This document shows positions 1 to 9,192 of a stretch of DNA of 64,000 nt, in pieces. Each line of letters starts with the position of its first letter. The first letter of the stretch is position 1. The notes under the pieces are model-generated. The model was not told the origin of the DNA. It saw only the letters and a list, made by a program, of their open reading frames with translations, and did no database searches. This DNA is from an uncultured Croceitalea sp. (GTDB taxonomy: Bacteria; Bacteroidota; Bacteroidia; Flavobacteriales; Flavobacteriaceae): assembly GCA_947494805.1 (NCBI GenBank), contig CANLWK010000002.1, positions 930,001 to 994,000 on the forward strand, written 5' to 3'. Both the position numbers and the translations under genes were made by a program.

Positions 1-1369
1 AATCTTTATTCATATAACCCTCTTCGACCAAATAATCGTAGCGAGCATATAGTGCGGCCGCTTGTTTGGTATCACGCAGCTCTCGGTAACTATTGGCCAA
101 ATCCAAATAAGACTGTGCATAATCTGGCCGTAGTTTCAAAACGTTTTTATACACTTCATTGGCTTTTTCAAAATCACCTTGTTCTTGATATTGATAAGCC
201 AATGCCTTTAACAGTACCGGGTTACGTTCCATCAAACCCGAACTGTTCAAAACAATTTCATCGACAAAAGTTTTGTCATTCCACTTTTCAGTGAAGTATT
301 TCTGCATATCCAAGGCATAATAGGGAAGGCTTGCATATTGTTTTTGATACGATGCATACTTAGCTTTTGCATCTGTCAACGAATTGCTTTTATGTATATC
401 GGTCAAATACGTTGGCCAATTTCGTTTTACTGCCTCTCCATCAAGTATGTTTGAGGCCACAAAATTATTTCGTAGCCTGGCTTGGTCGACAATCGTTTTT
501 GGCTTTATGGTGCCGCTTGTGGTATTAATTACTATTACCCCACCAGCACCTATATTACCATACATGGTAGTCGTGGCAAAGTTATTGAGTATGGCCAAAC
601 GTTTGATATTCTTAACATCAATCCAAATAGGTGCATCTTTGAAGATTTGACCATCTACATCAAAAACGGCTGCTCTTGGTGAAAACAAAGAGCTAACCCC
701 CCTAATAAAGACCTTTCCTTGAGTTAATGGTTCATTATTATTCTGTAGTCTTGATGCTAGCCCAACAACACCAGGTTCATTGGTATTACCACCAACAAGG
801 TTTGAAAGTTGTGTGGCCGATCCTGCGCCTGGACCGAAAGCACCTAGACATGTTCCTTGAACCCGAACACCCGAAAACTCATTTCTTAATAGATCAAGAA
901 TACATATGGCAACAGGGTTGATTTGATCTTCATTTAAAAATCGAACATTGCCCGCCGCCGTTTCAGCATTTATATAACCAAAGGCCGTGCGTATAATATT
1001 TTGATTTTGATTGTATAAGGCTGCGAGATCGCTCTGTGACTTTCTATTACTGCCAATAACAGTAACTTCTCTAAGCTTCTCAACATCGGGCACCATTTCT
1101 AAATTCAGTATGCGTGTGATATCTTCAACTTTGATCTTGACCGTCTTCATACCCTGAAAACTGTACTTGATCATATCACCTACATTGGCTTCAAATTTAT
1201 ACTTGCCCGAATCGTCACTAAATGTAGTCTTCGAATTTCCATCAACGGAAATAGCTACATTTGGTATTGGCGAACGACCATCGGTAATAACCCCTGAAAT
1301 TGTTTTGACATCATCTTGTGCAAAACAAATGGTAGCGGTGAACAATAAAATGAGCAAAGAATTTTTCAT
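1..1369 (-). CDS. Regulatory-domain / plug-like / TPR secreted protein, 3' end outside window
   Basis: Reading from an ATG at 1369 gives an open frame that runs off the left edge (at least 456 residues). It starts with a signal peptide (MKNSLLILLFTATICFAQ). A carboxypeptidase-regulatory-like beta domain follows at about 20-100, the type that opens Bacteroidota TonB-dependent receptors. About 195-290 resembles a receptor plug (VFIRGVSSLF, then GNIGAGGVIVINT). From about 370 the sequence becomes TPR-like (ALAYQYQEQGDFEKANEVYK, then LRPDYAQSYLDLANSYRE). TPR sequence where a beta-barrel would be expected argues against a complete receptor; a surface or periplasmic scaffold is my inference. Function not assigned. 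Confidence 0.8.
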   Translation of the reverse strand, partial: MKNSLLILLFTATICFAQDDVKTISGVITDGRSPIPNVAISVDGNSKTTFSDDSGKYKFEANVGDMIKYSFQGMKTVKIKVEDITRILNLEMVPDVEKLREVTVIGSNRKSQSDLAALYNQNQNIIRTAFGYINAETAAGNVRFLNEDQINPVAICILDLLRNEFSGVRVQGTCLGAFGPGAGSATQLSNLVGGNTNEPGVVGLASRLQNNNEPLTQGKVFIRGVSSLFSPRAAVFDVDGQIFKDAPIWIDVKNIKRLAILNNFATTTMYGNIGAGGVIVINTTSGTIKPKTIVDQARLRNNFVASNILDGEAVKRNWPTYLTDIHKSNSLTDAKAKYASYQKQYASLPYYALDMQKYFTEKWNDKTFVDEIVLNSSGLMERNPVLLKALAYQYQEQGDFEKANEVYKNVLKLRPDYAQSYLDLANSYRELRDTKQAAALYARYDYLVEEGYMNKD

Positions 1370-1444
1370 TGTGCTAAATTTTATCTAAAAATTACGAAAA
1401 AATACAATTCAATTGTTCTTTTTTTTCGTGAAATTAACTTTATA

Positions 1445-2794
1445 TCAGTTGTTTACATGCTTCTTTACTCTTGGAATCAACAATAACTCGGTCTGCCTTC
1501 CGTTTACATACCGAAATCCGTTCTCACCAAAAAAACCAGCTTCTTCAAGCATTATTCTGATATCCCTTTTCCATTCTGGAACCGTAATCGTAGTATTAAG
1601 TTCAATAGCGTATACTGTATTTTCATTCAACGGATAGTTTTCTCCATCATCTTTCATGACCCCCCCTTGGGAGTCCCACATGCCAATGGTGGTACCCGCT
1701 GAATGCCCATAAGAACCAAGCGGATGTGTATAAATGGATGGTCTTAAACCAGCGGCCTTGGCATCGGAAAGGGACTTTGCCAAGATTTCGTTGCCTACCC
1801 TACCCTTTACCATATTTTTTGTCAAAAAATCTTGAACCGCATTACCAGCGGCCAATCCGTCAACCAGAAACTTGGGTGCTGATTTTTCTTCGGGCCTTAG
1901 TAGATAGGCTAGTTGCTGACAATCGGTATTTAACCTTAAATAGGTGATGCCGAAATCGCAATGGAGCAAGTCTCCCGGTAGAATGACCATATCATCTGGT
2001 CTGCCCGAAAATGAATATAAATGACCTACAAGCTCTTCACTAGTTCGCTGAACATCGACAGTTGGGTGGAACCAAGTTTCTAATCCCAAGTCTGTCACTT
2101 TTTGGCGCATCCACCATTCAACTTGTTTTGTCGTAGTCACTCCAGGGGTAATTACTTTTTCAGAAAACGCCTCTTCAATAATATTGCGGGTGATGCTGAC
2201 CAATTGATTGTAGATGACCATTTCTCGCTTGGTCCGTGTCTCAATCCAACGTACGGCCAACTGTTCTGCAGAAATCACCTTTTTATGATATTTTTTTGGC
2301 AGGTTCGCTATAAATTCATCATAATCGGTTTTATCAAGTCCATCGGCAATATTGTGATCCTTAGAAAAATTAAGGCCAAGGCTATTGGGATCTCGTTCTT
2401 CAATCAATTGTATCAAACGTTTCCATTGATTGGGTTCTTTCTCTTTGTCCCAAGCCGACTGAATATTCCTTCCTACATTATATCTGGCGACCGCAAGTTT
2501 CTCAATACTGTTCTTGGTTTTGTCACGATAGAATACCAAGATTGTTCGCCTCCTTGCGTTCAACCAAGTCGCCGGAAGCATGGTACGCAAAACAGGGTCT
2601 TCGTTATACTCCCTCGAAATGAGAATCCACATATCAATGTTTGTCTGATCCATCAACCCCGGTAGCAACTCATTGAAGCGTTCTTCTAATATTTCATCTA
2701 TGACCTGAGCCCGCTCTTGCTCTGGCAAGATTTGTTGGGCAAGCGATAACAATGGTAAAAAAAGAAGGAAATAAAAAATCAGCATGTTTCTCAT
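1445..2794 (-). CDS. M24 family metallopeptidase (Xaa-Pro aminopeptidase-like), exported
   Basis: 449 residues with an N-terminal signal peptide (FYFLLFLPLLSLAQQ). The C-terminal half is a pita-bread M24 domain with the metal-ligand pattern: Asp in HCDFG, Asp in NTDC, His in HPLGSYGHSAG, Glu in AIELNTT and Glu in the IMLEE motif. The N-terminal half resembles the creatinase/prolidase non-catalytic domain. Family members remove residues next to proline or cleave dipeptides; export suggests use on external peptides. It lies 70 bp after menE and reads in the same direction but probably is a separate unit. The exact substrate cannot be read from sequence. Confidence 0.88.
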   Translation of the reverse strand: MRNMLIFYFLLFLPLLSLAQQILPEQERAQVIDEILEERFNELLPGLMDQTNIDMWILISREYNEDPVLRTMLPATWLNARRRTILVFYRDKTKNSIEKLAVARYNVGRNIQSAWDKEKEPNQWKRLIQLIEERDPNSLGLNFSKDHNIADGLDKTDYDEFIANLPKKYHKKVISAEQLAVRWIETRTKREMVIYNQLVSITRNIIEEAFSEKVITPGVTTTKQVEWWMRQKVTDLGLETWFHPTVDVQRTSEELVGHLYSFSGRPDDMVILPGDLLHCDFGITYLRLNTDCQQLAYLLRPEEKSAPKFLVDGLAAGNAVQDFLTKNMVKGRVGNEILAKSLSDAKAAGLRPSIYTHPLGSYGHSAGTTIGMWDSQGGVMKDDGENYPLNENTVYAIELNTTITVPEWKRDIRIMLEEAGFFGENGFRYVNGRQTELLLIPRVKKHVNN

Positions 2795-2864
2795 AATAGG
2801 TCTGAATTAACATTCTGAAAATACCGAATTCACTTGGATAAAAAAAGATTTGAAGATACTTTAC

Positions 2865-3914
2865 CTAAATGAGTTTCAACAAGGTTTTTAGTCGGTCCAC
2901 TTTTCCACTTTTGGTCTCCTGAAATTGCTGTATATCAAATATCTCTTTTGGTATTTCATATCGAGATAGTTCGGGTATGAACAGTATCTCAGTCATAAGA
3001 TGTTCACCTACAGTATCACTTTCAATGACCAAGACCAATTTCTGGCCCAAGGTGTCATCGGGCATGGCAGCGACAAAAAAACGTTGGGGAATCACTTTGG
3101 CAAGCTTTGCTTCAATCTGTTCAGGGATCAGTTTGATTCCGCCAGAGTTGATAACTGTATCGTAGCGCCCCAGCCATACAAACTTAGAGGCATCCAATAC
3201 ATTGACCAAATCGTTCGTAAGTACTTTTTCATCAGAAATTGAAGGAGCATCTATGACCAGACACCCTCTTTCGTCCGTACTGATTTTTACATTGGGCAAG
3301 GTTTCAAAAAAGGTAGTTTCAATTTGTCTGACCGCTACATGTGTTATAGTTTCGGTCATTCCGTAAGTCTCAAAACATTGAATATTTAATTCTCGTAGTT
3401 TTTGTCGTAAATTATATGAAACCTGGGCGCCACCGATTATTAACTTTTGAATGCGATGCAATTCTTTTAAGGATTGTTGTGCTTGCAAGGGAACCATAGC
3501 ACAAAAATCATAGTTGCCCGCATGTAGTTTTAAAGGTTCACTTGTAGGCGCCACACAATCAAGCTCTAAACCCAATACCATAGCTCTGACCAGCATCATT
3601 TTGCCTGCTATGAATTCTGCGGAAAGACATAAAAGAGCTTTGTCACCTTCTTTCAGTTGAAAGAATTCGCCTGTCGCCATGGCCGAATTGACCATTTGTT
3701 TTTTCTGAAGTATGATGCTCTTGGGCGTTCCAGTGGAACCTGAGGTTTGAACAGTTATTGTTTTAGACGAAACTAGCCATTCTTTTAAAAACAGACCTAT
3801 AGAAAGCTCATATGACTCACCACTGATAGATAGCTTGTCTGCAAAATCTTGAAGTGTATTTGTACTATAACCTTTTCCGTTAAGCTTGAACTTCGGATGG
3901 ATTTCCATTTTCAA
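2865..3914 (-). CDS. menE: o-Succinylbenzoate-CoA ligase
   Basis: 349-residue AMP-binding enzyme, short compared with typical acyl-CoA synthetases, as in Bacteroidota MenE. The P-loop is TSGSTGTPKS at about 56-65, the Y-G-M-T-E motif follows (FETYGMTETI) and the WLGRYDTVINSGG hinge is intact. It activates o-succinylbenzoate with ATP and CoA in menaquinone synthesis. The start overlaps the end of the CPBP protease gene by 35 bp, and menC lies just upstream, so menC-CPBP-menE is one overlapping transcription unit. An in-frame Met at codon 3 is an equally possible start. The call rests on both family motifs and context. Confidence 0.9.
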   Translation of the reverse strand: MKMEIHPKFKLNGKGYSTNTLQDFADKLSISGESYELSIGLFLKEWLVSSKTITVQTSGSTGTPKSIILQKKQMVNSAMATGEFFQLKEGDKALLCLSAEFIAGKMMLVRAMVLGLELDCVAPTSEPLKLHAGNYDFCAMVPLQAQQSLKELHRIQKLIIGGAQVSYNLRQKLRELNIQCFETYGMTETITHVAVRQIETTFFETLPNVKISTDERGCLVIDAPSISDEKVLTNDLVNVLDASKFVWLGRYDTVINSGGIKLIPEQIEAKLAKVIPQRFFVAAMPDDTLGQKLVLVIESDTVGEHLMTEILFIPELSRYEIPKEIFDIQQFQETKSGKVDRLKTLLKLI

Positions 3915-4824
3915 GTGCTATGAATTCTTCTTTTTCAATCACTTTTCCGAAAAGTCTATTGTTCCAATCCGTCCATTTGTATTTTTTTGAAAAAATAAAA
4001 AGTAAAATGGGAAAGACAACGAAAACCGGTATCAAAACATCATAGCCCAAAGCTGGCATGGAGACATCCTTGTAAACGGAATCTGTTTGAAAGGCTGTCC
4101 AGTCTGCCGTAACCAAAAGTGCAGTTATCAAGTTATTTGCGGCATGAAAACCGAGCGCGAGCTCCAAACCTTCATCCATCAAGGTAAGTATACCCAAAAA
4201 GAAACCGGTACCAATGTAATACACCATGATACCATAGCCCAATTTTTCGACCTCGGGGTTCGCAATATGCATCAACCCAAATAATACAGAGGTGACAACC
4301 AAGGGTGCCCAGCGATTTTTGGCCAATAGACCAATGCCCTGCATCATATGTGCCCTAAACAGGTATTCTTCAAAACTGGTCTGTAACGGTATTAATAAAA
4401 TAGCTATTACCGCCAACACCAAAAATTTGGACAGATCAAAATTTAAAACATAATCATCGGGTGAGGTATATACATCTACCAATGTAAAGATTGCTGTGAT
4501 ACCACCCCAAAGACCAAAGGCAAACAATACCCTTTTCCAATCTATTTTCTTGCGTGAGGTGGTCAATGAAGTGATGGATTGTCTATGCACCAGAAAAGTC
4601 CAACCTAGAACAACAAAAAGCCCTGCCGCCAGGGGCGCAAGCAAAATAATCAGCACCAAGTTGGGTCCTAACTTATCAATCATTTGCGCCATCGCATCCT
4701 CAACATTGATAGGTGAATTAATGGTCAAATAGTAATTAAAGGCCATAAAGGCAATGAAGCCAATCGGAATTACGAAAAACTTCCACAAACCAATGTCTCC
4801 CTTATATCCTTGTTCTATATACAT
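3880..4824 (-). CDS. CPBP family intramembrane glutamic protease
   Basis: 314-residue polytopic membrane protein, about eight hydrophobic segments. The CPBP/Rce1-type catalytic motifs are complete: EEYLFR (EExxxR), then FGLMHIANPE with His, then LGFHAANN with His and Asn. Such proteins are intramembrane proteases or are linked to prenyl-protein processing or bacteriocin immunity. It is wedged between menC (10 bp overlap) and menE (35 bp overlap), so it is translated with menaquinone genes. I know of no role for it in menaquinone synthesis; co-location recurs in flavobacteria from memory, so a link to quinone or prenyl metabolism is possible but unproved. Confidence 0.88.
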   Translation of the reverse strand: MYIEQGYKGDIGLWKFFVIPIGFIAFMAFNYYLTINSPINVEDAMAQMIDKLGPNLVLIILLAPLAAGLFVVLGWTFLVHRQSITSLTTSRKKIDWKRVLFAFGLWGGITAIFTLVDVYTSPDDYVLNFDLSKFLVLAVIAILLIPLQTSFEEYLFRAHMMQGIGLLAKNRWAPLVVTSVLFGLMHIANPEVEKLGYGIMVYYIGTGFFLGILTLMDEGLELALGFHAANNLITALLVTADWTAFQTDSVYKDVSMPALGYDVLIPVFVVFPILLFIFSKKYKWTDWNNRLFGKVIEKEEFIALENGNPSEVQA

Positions 4825-5867
4825 ATGTCGTTGATTAAATCAAGTTGCCAAATTAAGTCTTTTCTATAAAAGAGCTTTCCGCTTTGAACTTCAAGCGGGC
4901 TTTCAATATTATTGGTGTATAAACTACCGGTACCCAGGCCCTGTGGCATTGTATTGTTTAAAGTAAACGTCCATTGCGCTATTGCGTTTAAACCTACATT
5001 ACTTTCGAGCGCACTGGTGATCCACCAACCTATATGGAGTTCTTCTGCCAAGGAAATCCATTCAGCACTTCCCTTAAAACCGCCAATTAAGCTAGGCTTT
5101 AAAATGATGTACTGTGGTCGTATGGTTTGTAGCAACTTTTTCCTTTTTGTTACATCAAAGATGCCAATAAGTTCTTCATCAAGAGCTATGGGCAGAGGTG
5201 TAGTCTGGCACAGCTTTTCCATTGCCGACCAGTTGTTGGGTTTTATAGGTTGCTCTATGGAATGTAGTTCAAATTCAGCGAGCTGTTTTAATTTGTCATT
5301 TGCTTCTTTGATTGCAAAAGCGCCATTGGCATCTACTCGAAGCTCAATGCGATCTTTACCAAACTCTTTACGAATTGATCGTAACAAATTCAGTTCGGTC
5401 TGAAAATCTATGGCACCAATTTTCATTTTGATACAGTCGAAACCTGACTTTAACTTTTCTTCCAGTTGTTTGAGCATAAAAGCTTCGTCTCCCATCCAAA
5501 TCAAACCATTGATATTAATAGGGTGCTCTGAAGCTGTGAATTTTGACGGAAAAAGTGAAAAGGGATTTTCCCTATTTAATGACAAAAATGCCTGTTCCAA
5601 TCCGAATTGAATGGACGGAAACTCTTTTAACTGTTCTAACAAAATATCTAACCCCAATGTTATATGCTCGCAAACCCATTGTAAACGGGCTTCATAATCG
5701 GTTCGGTCGTCAACACTCAAACCCCGTAGTAGACCACATTCCCCTATTCCCCAATTGGTATCTTGCTTCAATGCGATAAACCAGGTCTCTTTTTGCTTTA
5801 ATATACCACGGGAAGTTCCACTTGGTCTTTTGAAATCTAAAACATACTTTTTATATGAGGCTTTCAT
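4815..5867 (-). CDS. menC: o-Succinylbenzoate synthase
   Basis: 350-residue enolase-superfamily enzyme. Catalytic and metal residues are visible: the KMK motif (FDCIKMKIGA), RVDANGAF metal Asp, IEQPI Glu, ALDEEL Asp/Glu and the ILKPS lysine. It dehydrates SHCHC to o-succinylbenzoate in menaquinone synthesis. It heads the menC-CPBP-menE unit. A -7 box reading TAATTTTA on the minus strand lies at 5876-5883, eight bases before the ATG, in a 43-bp space shared with the divergent SDR. Confidence 0.92.
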   Translation of the reverse strand: MKASYKKYVLDFKRPSGTSRGILKQKETWFIALKQDTNWGIGECGLLRGLSVDDRTDYEARLQWVCEHITLGLDILLEQLKEFPSIQFGLEQAFLSLNRENPFSLFPSKFTASEHPININGLIWMGDEAFMLKQLEEKLKSGFDCIKMKIGAIDFQTELNLLRSIRKEFGKDRIELRVDANGAFAIKEANDKLKQLAEFELHSIEQPIKPNNWSAMEKLCQTTPLPIALDEELIGIFDVTKRKKLLQTIRPQYIILKPSLIGGFKGSAEWISLAEELHIGWWITSALESNVGLNAIAQWTFTLNNTMPQGLGTGSLYTNNIESPLEVQSGKLFYRKDLIWQLDLINDICI

Positions 5868-5910
5868 CGTTGCTAAAATTAATCATAATTTGAGGGTTTA
5901 AATACAGCAT

Positions 5911-6705
5911 ATGCAGAACTTATATCATCAGGTCATATGGGTTACAGGGGCTTCATCCGGTATCGGTGAAGAACTGGCCTACCAATTCAGTAGACGTAAG
6001 GTAAAATTGGTTTTATCGGCCCGAAGAACGGACGTTTTGTCCAAAATAAAACAACAATGTGCTCATCCTGAACTAGTGGAGATTTTACCATTGGATGTAT
6101 TGGAATTTGAAAAAGCGGAACAATGCGTTAAAAAGGCGATTTCTTATTTTGGCCAAATTGATATGCTTATCAATAACGCGGGCATCAGTCAACGTTCTTT
6201 GATTGCCAATACTACCTTTCAGGTATACAAACACCTAATCGATGTTGACTACTTGGGCACCGTAGCCCTCTCGAATGCCCTGTTGCCACATTTCATTGAA
6301 AAGCAATCAGGACATTACGTAGTGGTCAGTAGTCTGATGGGTAAGTTCTCTTCTCCCTATCGTTCGGGTTACTGCGGTGCAAAACATGCGCTGCACGGTT
6401 TTTTTGACGCCATGCGAATGGAGCACGAAAAAGATGGTATTGCCGTGACTATCGTCTGTCCAGGGTTTGTTCAGACGAATATAGCCAAGAGCGCATTGAC
6501 CGCAGATGGTTCTTTACAAGGTACTAACGACAACGCAACTGCGAATGGGTTGCCGGTCACTCATTTTTGTAAAAAAATGTTACGGGCAATAGAAAAGAAA
6601 AAATTCGAAGTTTATATAGGGGGAAAAGAAATCAAGGGCATTTATGTTAAGAGGTTCTTTCCTAAACTATTGCACAAACTGGTGTTGAAAAGTACGGTGC
6701 GTTAA
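5911..6705 (+). CDS. SDR family oxidoreductase
   Basis: 264-residue classical short-chain dehydrogenase. Nucleotide-binding GASSGIG at about 14-20, NNAG at about 89-92, active-site Ser in VVSSLMG and the Y-x-x-x-K pair in SGYCGAKHAL are all present. The DHRS7-like motif order suggests a membrane-associated or lipid-type substrate, which is a guess. It is divergent from menC and converges on the histidine kinase with only three bases between stop codons, so no room is left for a separate terminator. Confidence 0.88.
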   Translation: MQNLYHQVIWVTGASSGIGEELAYQFSRRKVKLVLSARRTDVLSKIKQQCAHPELVEILPLDVLEFEKAEQCVKKAISYFGQIDMLINNAGISQRSLIANTTFQVYKHLIDVDYLGTVALSNALLPHFIEKQSGHYVVVSSLMGKFSSPYRSGYCGAKHALHGFFDAMRMEHEKDGIAVTIVCPGFVQTNIAKSALTADGSLQGTNDNATANGLPVTHFCKKMLRAIEKKKFEVYIGGKEIKGIYVKRFFPKLLHKLVLKSTVR

Positions 6706-6708
6706 AGC

Positions 6709-8670
6709 TTATTTGAAATTGAAAGAGAACCGGACGCCTTCCTTGGTTTTGTCAATATTGAGTTTTGATTGTAATTGATTGACCAATCTATTCATGAGTC
6801 GAAGTCCCATGGAGCCACTTGTACGTTCCTCGCTATCCTCAGGAAGGCCTACACCGTTATCGGCATATTCAAAATAACCGCCTTCTCCATTTTTTCGAAG
6901 GTGTATGTAGATTTTACCATCTTCATCACTTTCAGGAAATGCATATTTAAAGGTATTTGACACCAATTCATTAAGAATCAATCCAAAAGGTATAGCCCTA
7001 TCAATATCAAGTTCAACGCCTTCAGCATCCACGGTTATACTAATATTGTGGCCTCCTTTTTTGTATACCGATTGCACGCTATTGATTAAACTCTCAATGT
7101 AACCTTGCATTTCAATGACCGATAGATCATCGTTCTGATACAGTTTTTGGTGGATCAGGGCCATGGCCTTTACCCTACTCTTTCCCTCTTCAAGTGCTAC
7201 GATAGCAGCTTTACTCTTGGTATTTCGGGTTTGTAAGCTCAAAAGGCTTGAAACCATTTGCAAGTTATTCTTCACCCTATGATGAATTTCCTTTAACAAG
7301 GATTCTTTTTCCTTTAAAGAGTTTTCAATGAAGTGTTTTTGCTCAGCAATCAAGCGTTGGTTTTTAATACTCTTTAAATAGGCATATACCAAGCCAGCAA
7401 AACCTAATAGCGTAAATATCAACGAAATAAAAACCAAATTGATTCGCTCATCTTTTGCTTGTATCTCATTTCTGATTTTTTCATTGGCCAGTTTTTGCTC
7501 GTTGATCAATTTTCTAGAATTTTCTAGATCAGAAGTTCCAACAATGGCCACCAATTGTTGTTTCAGAATAGAAACATCATTTGCCTTTAACGAATCGGTA
7601 ATACGTTCGTTGCGCTTATAATATAATGTTGCACTCTTAAAGTTTTCTACCTTATCGTAGTAATACGCCAATAAACGATTACGCTTGATTTCGTGTTTTA
7701 TACTCATGCCGTTATAAGAATCTTCAAGAAGTCTTTTGGCTGTTCTGTTGTTATCAAGCTGAAGGTGCGCCTCAGCCAGATTTAACCTATTGTCAATAAT
7801 CTGTTCATTATAGCTGTCATTGTTGTACTCAGAAAGTACCTCAATACTTTCGTTTAAATACGGGATCGACTCTATATAGCTTTTTAAGAATACGTGGCAC
7901 TTGCCAATATTACCCTTTACCTCGGCCTTTAAATATTCAGTCTCAAATACTTCCTTTTCAGATTTTTGTTTGCTGATATCATTAATAAAAAGATCCAAAA
8001 AGGCATTTGCTTTATTGTATTCTGTAATGGCCGTCGCGGCAGACTTGTCCATCAATAAGTAATTGCCCACTATGTTATGATGCCTGGCCAGCCCCAAATA
8101 ATCATTGTCTGGTATGGTAGGTTTAACCGCAAGTATGTATTGTTTCATTGCCTGGCGATACAAGCCCATATTGGCGTAGATATCATAGAAAGCAACACCT
8201 TCCGTAAGTCCTAAGTCTTTTTTTGCTTCACGTACTTCAATCTGCTTATCGTACATCTGAAGTTTGCCATAATTATTATCTAAAAGATGCAAAATAAGAG
8301 CTGTGGTACTGGTATCTAAACTGTCTCTGCGGTCGTAAGCTTCTTTGGCCACAGCAATACTTTTGTCATGATCGCCAATATCATGGTAAAGTTGCGCCTG
8401 CATGAGTTTGTAAATATCGACGCCAACAGAATCGCCAGTTTTTTGTGAAGTGCTCAAATATACATTTACTACTTCAAGCCAGTCATATGCCGAATCTTCT
8501 TCATAGCGATTGGGCGCATTGAAAAACAATTTTAGTTTTTGAGGAGCGTTCTGAACTTCTTGAAATTCGTTGAGCAAATTAACCGAAGTAGTATCCGTGA
8601 TTTGGGCAAAAGTGGGTGTGTTTCCTACCAGAAACAATAGAAAAACCAAAAAATGAATTTTCTTTAACAT
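6709..8670 (-). CDS. TPR sensor histidine kinase, HisKA_2 type
   Basis: 653 residues: signal peptide, TPR-like helical repeats to about 370, one membrane segment (LVFISLIFTLLGFAGLVYAY, about 405-425), then a HisKA_2 dimerization domain with HHRVKNNLQ and a HATPase domain (LNELVSNTFKYAF N-box, YADNGVGLP, GSMGLRLMNRL). HisKA_2 kinases commonly pair with LytTR regulators, and one is encoded 629 bp upstream in the same direction. Its promoter (TAATTTTG at 8718-8725, minus strand) lies 29 bp from a repeat pair described separately. Predicted to sit in the inner membrane with the TPR part outside. The signal is unknown. Confidence 0.9.
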   Translation of the reverse strand: MLKKIHFLVFLLFLVGNTPTFAQITDTTSVNLLNEFQEVQNAPQKLKLFFNAPNRYEEDSAYDWLEVVNVYLSTSQKTGDSVGVDIYKLMQAQLYHDIGDHDKSIAVAKEAYDRRDSLDTSTTALILHLLDNNYGKLQMYDKQIEVREAKKDLGLTEGVAFYDIYANMGLYRQAMKQYILAVKPTIPDNDYLGLARHHNIVGNYLLMDKSAATAITEYNKANAFLDLFINDISKQKSEKEVFETEYLKAEVKGNIGKCHVFLKSYIESIPYLNESIEVLSEYNNDSYNEQIIDNRLNLAEAHLQLDNNRTAKRLLEDSYNGMSIKHEIKRNRLLAYYYDKVENFKSATLYYKRNERITDSLKANDVSILKQQLVAIVGTSDLENSRKLINEQKLANEKIRNEIQAKDERINLVFISLIFTLLGFAGLVYAYLKSIKNQRLIAEQKHFIENSLKEKESLLKEIHHRVKNNLQMVSSLLSLQTRNTKSKAAIVALEEGKSRVKAMALIHQKLYQNDDLSVIEMQGYIESLINSVQSVYKKGGHNISITVDAEGVELDIDRAIPFGLILNELVSNTFKYAFPESDEDGKIYIHLRKNGEGGYFEYADNGVGLPEDSEERTSGSMGLRLMNRLVNQLQSKLNIDKTKEGVRFSFNFK

Positions 8671-8717
8671 ATACCTCGCTCGCTTGAAATGGTCACTTGC
8701 AACTTTCTTATAGCAAC

Positions 8718-8784
8718 CAAAATTAAGACCAGATCCAATGCCGTCTTAATTTTTGTTGTCAACCTCTAGCTGAAAGTGGTAAAA
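8718..8784 (-). promoter_or_regulatory. Promoter C with 21-bp-spaced repeat pair (kinase gene)
   Basis: Minus-strand -7 box TAATTTTG at 8718-8725, about 48 bases before the kinase ATG. The repeat TGTTGTCAAC begins at 8754 (plus-strand reading) and a degenerate copy AGTGGTAAAA (7 of 10 like TGTTGTGAAA) begins at 8775, exactly 21 bp further. The 29-bp distance from box to first repeat is identical in promoter B. Confidence 0.6.
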
Positions 8785-8835
8785 ACCCTTAAAAATACGT
8801 TAATCGACCTTAGACTTTAGTCCATAAAGTCTCAT

Positions 8836-8871
8836 AAAAAAGACCGCGCAATGTACTTGCGCAGCCCTTTT
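8836..8871 (-). terminator. Strong intrinsic terminator between promoters B and C
   Basis: Minus-strand reading gives an 11-pair stem (GCGCAA core with TTGCGC, extended by G-U and G-C pairs), a five-base loop and a run of six T. It lies upstream of the kinase start, so it must end a different, short transcript. Confidence 0.75.
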
Positions 8872-8912
8872 ATCATCTATTTTAATGTAAGAATTGGGGG
8901 TTCTTATTATTT
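8836..8912 (-). ncRNA. Candidate small RNA B (~75 nt)
   Basis: A minus-strand unit bounded by the -7 box TATTTTTG (8918-8925) and the terminator at 8836-8871. The predicted transcript holds a small 5' hairpin with a C-rich loop (AAGAA CCCCCAA TTCTT) followed by the terminator hairpin. No convincing reading frame is present; a 14-codon frame sits inside the terminator and is not credible. Inferred only from signals. Confidence 0.45.
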
Positions 8913-8917
8913 ACTTT

Positions 8918-8984
8918 CAAAAATAGAGGGAATGCGGTTGTGGTATTGATTTATGTTGTGAAAGTGTCATTTTTTGTTGTGAAA
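8918..8984 (-). promoter_or_regulatory. Promoter B with two TGTTGTGAAA repeats 21 bp apart
   Basis: Minus-strand -7 box TATTTTTG at 8918-8925. Plus-strand repeats TGTTGTGAAA begin at 8954 and 8975, two helical turns apart and on the same face, at about -42 and -63 from the expected start of transcription. Paired direct repeats in this position are how LytTR activators usually bind. Confidence 0.6.
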
Positions 8985-9061
8985 CTAAAGGTAACGGACA
9001 TCAAGTTACGTTTTACCGATGTTTTATGCATTTTGTGGAATATTCATTAGGTTTCTAAACT

Positions 9062-9093
9062 AAAAAAGGTCTTATCCGTAGACAAGACCTTTT
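9062..9093 (-). terminator. Intrinsic terminator of candidate unit A
   Basis: Ten-pair stem AAAAGGTCTT / AAGACCTTTT with a ten-base loop, followed on the minus strand by six T. It is separated from the response-regulator terminator by about 150 bp, so it ends another short transcript. Confidence 0.7.
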
Positions 9094-9150
9094 ACGAGAA
9101 CACTATATGAAAATGAAAAAATTACACTTTTCTGTACCAACAATTGTAGT
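9062..9150 (-). ncRNA. Candidate small RNA A (~75-90 nt)
   Basis: Sequence between repeat pair A and the terminator at 9062-9093, minus strand. It can form a 5' hairpin (TGTAC/GTACA with inner ACAATTGT). The -7 box is unclear: TACAATTG at 9141-9148 has one mismatch, and at the 29-bp position used by B and C there is only a poor match. Weaker case than candidate B. Confidence 0.3.
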
Positions 9151-9192
9151 ACACTACGAATGTGCGTTATGCATTATTGCACTGTAAAACTA

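Noticed and set aside
8832-8876. A 14-residue basic peptide frame inside candidate small RNA B
   Set aside because: It lies wholly in the terminator hairpin and its T run; chance frame.
9107-9187. A 26-codon plus-strand frame between the two hairpins
   Set aside because: No promoter or homology, opposite to the direction of the surrounding signals.
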